A stretch of DNA of 64,000 nt from Picochlorum sp. 'celeri' (lineage: Eukaryota; Chlorophyta; Trebouxiophyceae). Below, piece by piece: positions 59,483 through 64,000 of this stretch. The position numbers and the translations under genes are program-made. The stretch covers positions 1,054,001-1,118,000 of the forward strand of contig JAACMV010000022.1 in the NCBI GenBank assembly GCA_010909725.1, read 5' to 3'. Each line of letters starts with the position of its first letter. Position 1 is the stretch's first letter. Under the pieces are notes generated by a model, which searched no databases, was not told where the DNA came from, and saw only the letters and a list, made by a program, of their open reading frames with translations.

Positions 59483-60349
59483 ATGGCATCTGAACTGGTA
59501 ATATGCCGCTCAGTTCGGCGGCATTTGCAAACCTTGGGGTACCATGCAGTTCCAACTCAGAAGGAGAACGCATGCCGAGTTGAAGACATCCATCGGCACT
59601 TATTTGATAGACTTAATGATACAAGGTGGATGCAAGAGGTTATAGTGTGGTTGGAAGATACAAAGATTCGACATTATGACATTGGCGACAGGAAGGGGCT
59701 CAAGTCGACAGATGCCACGGTGTGGCAGGAGGCTGTCGGCACGTATCTGAAGGAATTGAATTGCCCAGTACCAGAGAATGCGTCCTCTGATACTCAGCCT
59801 CGTGCATTGTCAGTGCATGCATTTGTATGGTTGTTGGGGTATGCTGTTGGAGTGGCATACGAAGATGGTGTAGACTATGATGATGTGTTGACCAAGCACG
59901 TGATGCACGCTGGTATTCAGCCAGAGTCGTACGAGCCTAAAACCATATTAGATGATATTGATACGGATGAGGCCCGCGAGGCGTTCAGATCTGTGTGTAG
60001 TATTCTTGGTGTGAAGGCATCTGGTGAGATTACTGTGGAGGGTCTGAGTCGGTGTCTATACAGAGTAGAGCACGAGATTGTTCCCGTTCTTCGTCGAAAA
60101 GGTGACATGGGTTTTTCATTAGATGACGATCAGAAGATACGCGAGGTGATCCCTCTTGGGTTTCAAACAGGAGATGAGCAGGTTGATTTGGCTGCGCGGG
60201 TGTTACGAATACTTCATATTAAAGAATTGAGGCGGCTGCAGAACGCTATAGATGATGCGATAGTCGCCCATCAGGAGGTGACGGCAAATCCAAGGACAGA
60301 AACTGGGCGAGGCAATACCAAGAAGAAGAAGAACAAAGTGGCCTCATGA
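59483..60349 (+). CDS. RTRAF: RTRAF / CLE (C14orf166) homologue
   Basis: 288 residues, single exon. Matches the order of human RTRAF (hCLE, CGI-99): FRALDYH-like start here as LQTLGYHAVPTQ, then FIVWLEDQKIRHYKIEDR-like VIVWLEDTKIRHYDIGDRKGL, WQEAVGTYLKELNCP, FVWLLGYAVGVAYEDG, and the C-terminal helices with LGFQTGDEQVDLAARVLRILHIKELRRLQNAIDDAIV. In animals RTRAF is part of the tRNA ligase complex and of transcription and RNA transport complexes with DDX1. The short basic tail (NTKKKKNKVAS) is probably a nuclear signal. The stop lies 7 bp from the stop of the convergent glycosyltransferase. Confidence 0.87.
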   Translation: MASELVICRSVRRHLQTLGYHAVPTQKENACRVEDIHRHLFDRLNDTRWMQEVIVWLEDTKIRHYDIGDRKGLKSTDATVWQEAVGTYLKELNCPVPENASSDTQPRALSVHAFVWLLGYAVGVAYEDGVDYDDVLTKHVMHAGIQPESYEPKTILDDIDTDEAREAFRSVCSILGVKASGEITVEGLSRCLYRVEHEIVPVLRRKGDMGFSLDDDQKIREVIPLGFQTGDEQVDLAARVLRILHIKELRRLQNAIDDAIVAHQEVTANPRTETGRGNTKKKKNKVAS

Positions 60350-60356
60350 TGATGAG

Positions 60357-62000
60357 TTACCATTCGCCTTCCTCGGCATCTTCACTCAGCTCTTCTTCTT
60401 CCTCATGGGTGTCTGGGTCGTAGGTTTCAAGATACTCCAAGAAATCTTCTTTTCTCATGGTATCTGTTCCCCAAAAGTCTTCTAATGCCTCCTCTGAGTA
60501 TCCTGCTAACTGGCTTTTTAAAATTTCTGGATCTAGTGCGCGAGTTTTGGTGACAACATCTGAATTCCATATTTTCAGGCCATCAAAGTTAAATTCTGTC
60601 GACCATCCATCTACGAAGTAAAAGTATTCCCATCCTCTCTGTCGTCGCATACCACTGCCTTTGAGTATTTTCAGCTCAAAATCCTCGACACTCTTGGTCG
60701 CATAGTGATGGATGACTAATCTATCATGAACAGGAAAATCACTCGCTGTTGCTCCTTCGATGGGACTCGTGTCTGTTCTGACTGCAGGATTTGAACAATT
60801 GTACCTAAATGAGTGAGGAGAGTCTGCTGTTCCGACTGTACAGCGAGTATTCACGATTGATTTGACGAACAAATGATGGGTATGCTTGAGTGGTAGGCAT
60901 CGTATGTAACTCCGTAGAACACTCCTCAGAGGCTTTGTATCATGACCAGAGGAACCAAAGAGTATCCAGTGAACCGCTAAAGCACTGTACTTTTCAAATT
61001 CTGGCAAAAATGCTGGAAGACTCTGAATCGGATGGGTATTCCTAAATATTAAAAATTCGTCCACATCCATAAAGACAAGCCAATGGTGATCAGGACCATG
61101 ATCCCTCAAGCATTGTTCATATGCATAGAGTTGAGGCGATAGTCCATCAAGATGACCTTTTTGATCCAGTCGCTCATACACAACACGCCCATCTACTATA
61201 TACTGCTTGAGAAACTCATCAAGGGGTGGAATACTCTGATGATCATACAAGTAAATGGGATGTATATCTAGAGAGAGGTGGTGATTCACCCATTCCACAA
61301 TGTAATCGTGTTCATCGCGAACTACTAAACATGCTGCCACGTAGCTTTCTCCGTCGTTGTATGCTACAGACTCGGGCACAAGATACAGTGAGCTTGTGAG
61401 GTCCATCGGCGGTGACTGCTTTCTCAAATGCTCCTGGCGCTTCTGCTTTCTCCATTCTGCAAATGTTGGCTTCTCTGGCATGGGAGTCCCCTCGAAAGAT
61501 GGCAGCCCATGGGCCTTTGTATTCGAACTCGGTACGTCATCAGTGCCCTTGCCATGTCCTCCACCTGCTGCAGAGGATCCCTTTCTATCAGGTGCCCTAT
61601 CAAATGCATGCTCAGCGTCGTCTCCACGAGTCTCCCCGTCCGTGTCATCATCGTAATGGTCTATAATGGCATCAATGTTGACATCTCGCGATACCTCTTC
61701 ATCATAATCAGACTGAGCAAATGGAAACGCGCGCTGCCTTGTCGACTCGTCGCCCCCTGCTTCCTCCTCTTCAAACAACCCTTCAAAGTCAGATCCCCGC
61801 AGCCACGTATTCTCAGATATATAATCCATAGAAGTATCATCGTCCCGATCGCCCTCCACACGTCGCTCGGAGCGTCGAGCGTCATCATTGTCAAACTGAA
61901 AAAGGTCCCTCACAGGTCTCCTTGACAGCGCCCCAGTCACTCTGCCCACCGGAAGCACCACAGCAACCAGAAGAGATAAAAAAAATAGTATGCTATACAT
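60357..62000 (-). CDS. Glycosyltransferase family 92 (DUF23) protein
   Basis: 547 residues, single exon. The N-terminal hydrophobic stretch (about residues 4-22) is a signal anchor or signal peptide. An acidic, Asp/Glu/Arg-rich stem of about 150 residues follows (DDDTDGETRGDDAEHAFDRAPD). The catalytic region starts ESYVAACLVVRDEHDYIVEWVNHHLSLDIHPIYLYDHQS and holds the DXD-type WLVFMDVDEFLIF, then VHWILFGSSGHDTKPLRSVL and the closing IHHYATKSVEDFELKIL, the GT92 order. Members add galactose or related sugars to glycoprotein cores in the Golgi (GALT-1 of nematodes); plant members make beta-1,4-galactan. The donor and acceptor here are unknown. Confidence 0.87.
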   Translation of the reverse strand: MYSILFFLSLLVAVVLPVGRVTGALSRRPVRDLFQFDNDDARRSERRVEGDRDDDTSMDYISENTWLRGSDFEGLFEEEEAGGDESTRQRAFPFAQSDYDEEVSRDVNIDAIIDHYDDDTDGETRGDDAEHAFDRAPDRKGSSAAGGGHGKGTDDVPSSNTKAHGLPSFEGTPMPEKPTFAEWRKQKRQEHLRKQSPPMDLTSSLYLVPESVAYNDGESYVAACLVVRDEHDYIVEWVNHHLSLDIHPIYLYDHQSIPPLDEFLKQYIVDGRVVYERLDQKGHLDGLSPQLYAYEQCLRDHGPDHHWLVFMDVDEFLIFRNTHPIQSLPAFLPEFEKYSALAVHWILFGSSGHDTKPLRSVLRSYIRCLPLKHTHHLFVKSIVNTRCTVGTADSPHSFRYNCSNPAVRTDTSPIEGATASDFPVHDRLVIHHYATKSVEDFELKILKGSGMRRQRGWEYFYFVDGWSTEFNFDGLKIWNSDVVTKTRALDPEILKSQLAGYSEEALEDFWGTDTMRKEDFLEYLETYDPDTHEEEEELSEDAEEGEW

Positions 62001-62224
62001 GCAGAACTTCCATCTAGACTCCCTTTACATGCACAAGACGAGTGATAGCCACGCGAGTCGTTGGGCACACGACGGTATCACAGTTTTTCCCATTACATGA
62101 CGTATATTCATGATACGCCGATTTATACACAATACTTGCTAATTAAAGATGAGATCTTGGCATTCAGAATATGCTGGTTGACTCGTCTATTGACGATCAA
62201 GACTCGTAAGACGACTGCACAAGA

Positions 62225-62294
62225 GTCCCGGATCTCTCACAAGATCTCAAGATCTCAAGATGTAGATCTCTGAGAGATCCAGGGAGAGATCTAC
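62225..62294. repeat. AGATCT/GGATCTCT palindrome cluster
   Basis: GGATCTCT (62230-62237) and AGAGATCC (62273-62280) bracket three AGATCTCA-type words; GTAGATCTCT (62262-62271) and AGAGATCTAC (62285-62294) form an exact 10-bp inverted repeat. It lies in the 400-bp divergent gap between the GT92 and RNase H2B genes, which otherwise has no supported gene. Confidence 0.8.
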
Positions 62295-62398
62295 CTGTAG
62301 ATGGATATCTTCCAAGGAGCGATCGGATCAAATTGATCGCATTATTTCATTTCACTGTGTCGTATTATTTAACTGGATGAAGCATCGGAAGATTTAGG

Positions 62399-63375
62399 AT
62401 GGCTGTTTCTGACGAACAGGCTGTTGAGCGGCGAACCATGATGGTTGCACGGGAGCTGATGCTGCCTGGAGGCATGTTTTCCTTATTTGGGACTCTATTA
62501 ATGATATTTGAATACATGATAATGATTTGAAGCACCCGTATTGCAGGTGGAGGCAGGGAACCAGTCCTTGTGAATTTGAATGATCCGAAAACAGGTGGGT
62601 TCTCTGGGTCCTTGAGACGGGCTTTGGTCTGTGAAATCATGAGCATTACTGTATTGTAGGAGAGAAGCGACAATTTATGGTCACTGGGACTCATATACAG
62701 GAATGCAATGTGGTGAAGAAGAAATTTAGCTCTTGGTTTGTTGATGACTCTATTATTCAGGATGGTTCCCTATACATCTGGACACCGATTCATATAGTAT
62801 TCCTTGTTCTGCCAGCACTAGAGAAAGCAAGAGAACAGGGGACATTTTGTGGTATAGATCATATTGTAGAGTGCCTCGATTGTGGCAGTGATGCATTTGC
62901 TGTGATGGATATTGTCCGTGCACAGCAGAAAAAGTTGCAGAATGTGTGCGAGTTCAAAGAAAATGGCGGTGAATTGTATTACAAACTCAATGACGATAAA
63001 ATGAAGGCATGGCTTCAGGGGAGGGTTGTGCGGCTGGAGAATGATTTGAAGAAGAAGGATGATGCATTTGGGAGTCTGTCTGATGCAGCGTTGCATCTGT
63101 ATAGTGTTGGCATGGTGTCTGAATATCTCTCTGATGCTTGGAGTGAGGCATTATATAAACTCTATAACCTCGAGAAGCCTGCTGCAGTGCCTGAATCCAA
63201 TGCTGTTGATGATGTGATTGTGCAGAAGGAAGTTAAAAAGCCACGAGTTGATCCAAAGCAGCTTCAAAAGGCTCGAGCATTGGAGGCAAAGAAAGAGGCC
63301 AAGGCAAAAAAGCTCGCCAAGGAGTCTGCTGGTATGAAAAAAATGAGTGCCTTTTTTAGTGTTAAGAAAAAGTAA
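62399..63375 (+). CDS. RNASEH2B: Ribonuclease H2 subunit B (3 exons, first intron probably GC-AG)
   Basis: Exons 62399-62471, 62547-62594 and 62660-63375 give 278 residues. Frame and family alignment demand the exon 1/2 junction given, where the donor reads GCATGT (GC, not GT). The second intron is 65 nt (GTGGGT...TTGTAG). The joined sequence VLVNLNDPKTGEKRQF and SSWFVDDSIIQDGSLYIWTPIHIVFLVLPALEKA is the RNase H2B entry, ending AGMKKMSAFFSVKKK, a PCNA-binding (PIP-type) tail as in human. RNase H2 removes ribonucleotides and RNA-DNA hybrids; B is a structural subunit with A and C. Shadow starts at ATG 62677 would lose the N-terminal barrel. Confidence 0.87.
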
Positions 63376-63541
63376 AATGTGTATCATGTAGCTATATATA
63401 ATTCTAAGACAGAACTGATGTTTTTTGACCAAAATCAGGTGAAAACATAAAGATTGCCTGAGGAGTGAACACTGCTGCCATCATATCATCGTCCACCGTA
63501 TTTTATCTTCTCAATAATTCTCATCTGTATATGCATCTGCG

Positions 63542-64000
63542 CTACGGTCTATTTGCTCCCTGAGGCCTGTTCCCTTCTTGGGGTCTGTTGCCTCCTTGAG
63601 GTCTGTTCCCTGCTCCTGCAGGTGAATTGACGGGATCGGATGCGCCACCTGGTTCCATGTCGTACGGGGGAGCGGAATCCTCATTCAAGGTATACGAGTA
63701 TGGACAATTCTCCACTGTACTCATCTGTACTGGAGAGTCATCCCATTCCAAATCGAGGCTTGAAAAATCATATTGTTCCTCTGCTGGGTCGCATTTCCCA
63801 GCAACATTTTGCAACATCCTATTATTTCCAAAGTTGAACATCACGCAACCCTTGTGGCAGTTTGCAGTATAGGGATACTCCAAGCGCCCAGTGGTATGAT
63901 AATGGTAGAATGGAAAAGTCTCGTCAGCATGTCCCATGCACTCATCCAAGTCGTCTGGAAAATTTCCATCGTCTCCATGAGGACCAGCGATTGGAATTCC
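63542..64000 (-). CDS. YHYH-domain protein, C-terminal part
   Basis: The gene runs off the window end; about 152 residues are visible. Motifs: AGPHGDDGNFPDDLDECMGHADETFPFYHYHTT, then LEYPYTANCHKGCVM, which is the YHYH domain (Asp/Glu-rich loop, LDECxGH, YHYH, YPY, GC). YHYH proteins are secreted or outer-surface proteins in marine bacteria and protists; function is unknown. The tail is repetitive, with four to five copies of GNRPQ (63545-63615), coded by an imperfect 15-18-bp tandem repeat. Signal peptide and start lie outside the window. Confidence 0.72.
   Translation of the reverse strand, partial: GIPIAGPHGDDGNFPDDLDECMGHADETFPFYHYHTTGRLEYPYTANCHKGCVMFNFGNNRMLQNVAGKCDPAEEQYDFSSLDLEWDDSPVQMSTVENCPYSYTLNEDSAPPYDMEPGGASDPVNSPAGAGNRPQGGNRPQEGNRPQGANRP

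Noticed and set aside
1..64000. CRISPR arrays, operons, bacterial promoters
   Set aside because: No regularly spaced repeats, introns are present, and genes lie on both strands without operon layout.
1..64000. tRNA or rRNA genes
   Set aside because: Several GTTCGA-like words were looked at (for example 3400 and 4760), but they lie in coding sequence and lack the paired arms of a tRNA.

Overview
The window is a gene-dense stretch of a nuclear genome from a unicellular, photosynthetic eukaryote. It holds about 41 protein-coding genes in 64 kb, on both strands. Many genes are single-exon; the rest carry 1 to 3 short introns (64-177 nt) with donors such as GTACGT, GTGCGT and GTATGT. Conserved eukaryote-only proteins (TFIIH p44, ELP4, SSU72, RRP42, SHPRH, RTRAF, signal peptidase subunit SPCS1, TMEM18, RNase H2 subunit B) rule out a bacterium. 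Plastid-linked genes point to an alga: an ARC6-type plastid division protein, an ANTR-type transporter with a long N-terminus, an oxidoreductase close to a plant plastid Rossmann protein, a carotenoid oxygenase and an alpha-glucan phosphorylase. A green alga of prasinophyte type would fit, but this is inferred from gene content and not proven. I saw no rRNA, tRNA, CRISPR array or intact transposon.

Layout. 0-8.7 kb: tail of an M1-type aminopeptidase, a kinesin, the plastid-type oxidoreductase, a 1,031-residue helical protein of unknown function, and a DNA 3'-phosphatase with a C-terminal helix-hairpin-helix region. 8.7-18.2 kb: a DUF4864-like protein, riboflavin synthase, a small GPI-type secreted protein, TMEM18, SPCS1, and a cluster of two membrane-anchored leucine-carboxyl-methyltransferase-like enzymes flanking a beta-propeller protein. 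18.2-27.4 kb: a membrane-anchored diflavin reductase close to methionine synthase reductase, a UFD1-UBX fusion, an ANTR transporter, RRP42, an RluD-type pseudouridine synthase and a low-complexity protein. 27.4-39.8 kb: ARC6-like protein, SSU72, a type I membrane protein with a Cys-rich tail, TFIIH p44, ELP4, carotenoid oxygenase, cob(I)alamin adenosyltransferase and an RBM5/RBM10-like splicing factor. 39.8-50 kb: PLAC8 protein, a small membrane protein overlapping a PAP2 phosphatase, two tandem kinase-like proteins, a glyoxalase-fold protein, an NTF2-like protein and a glutathione peroxidase with an in-frame UGA. 50-64 kb: alpha-glucan phosphorylase, a stand-alone HIRAN protein directly downstream of a SHPRH-type SNF2/RING helicase, RTRAF, a GT92 glycosyltransferase, RNase H2 subunit B and the edge of a YHYH-domain protein.

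Themes. Genome maintenance genes recur (3'-phosphatase, HIRAN protein, SHPRH, RNase H2, TFIIH p44). So do RNA polymerase II and RNA processing genes (SSU72, RTRAF, RBM5-like, RRP42). Two genes point to cobalamin use (adenosyltransferase, methionine-synthase-reductase-like). These are not operons; the packing reflects genome compaction, and several convergent pairs have stop codons only 5-35 bp apart or overlapping. The best candidates for follow-up are the selenocysteine peroxidase and its possible SECIS hairpin, the methyltransferase/propeller cluster, the HIRAN/SHPRH pair, the domain fusions, and a family of AGATCT palindromes found in three divergent promoter regions.
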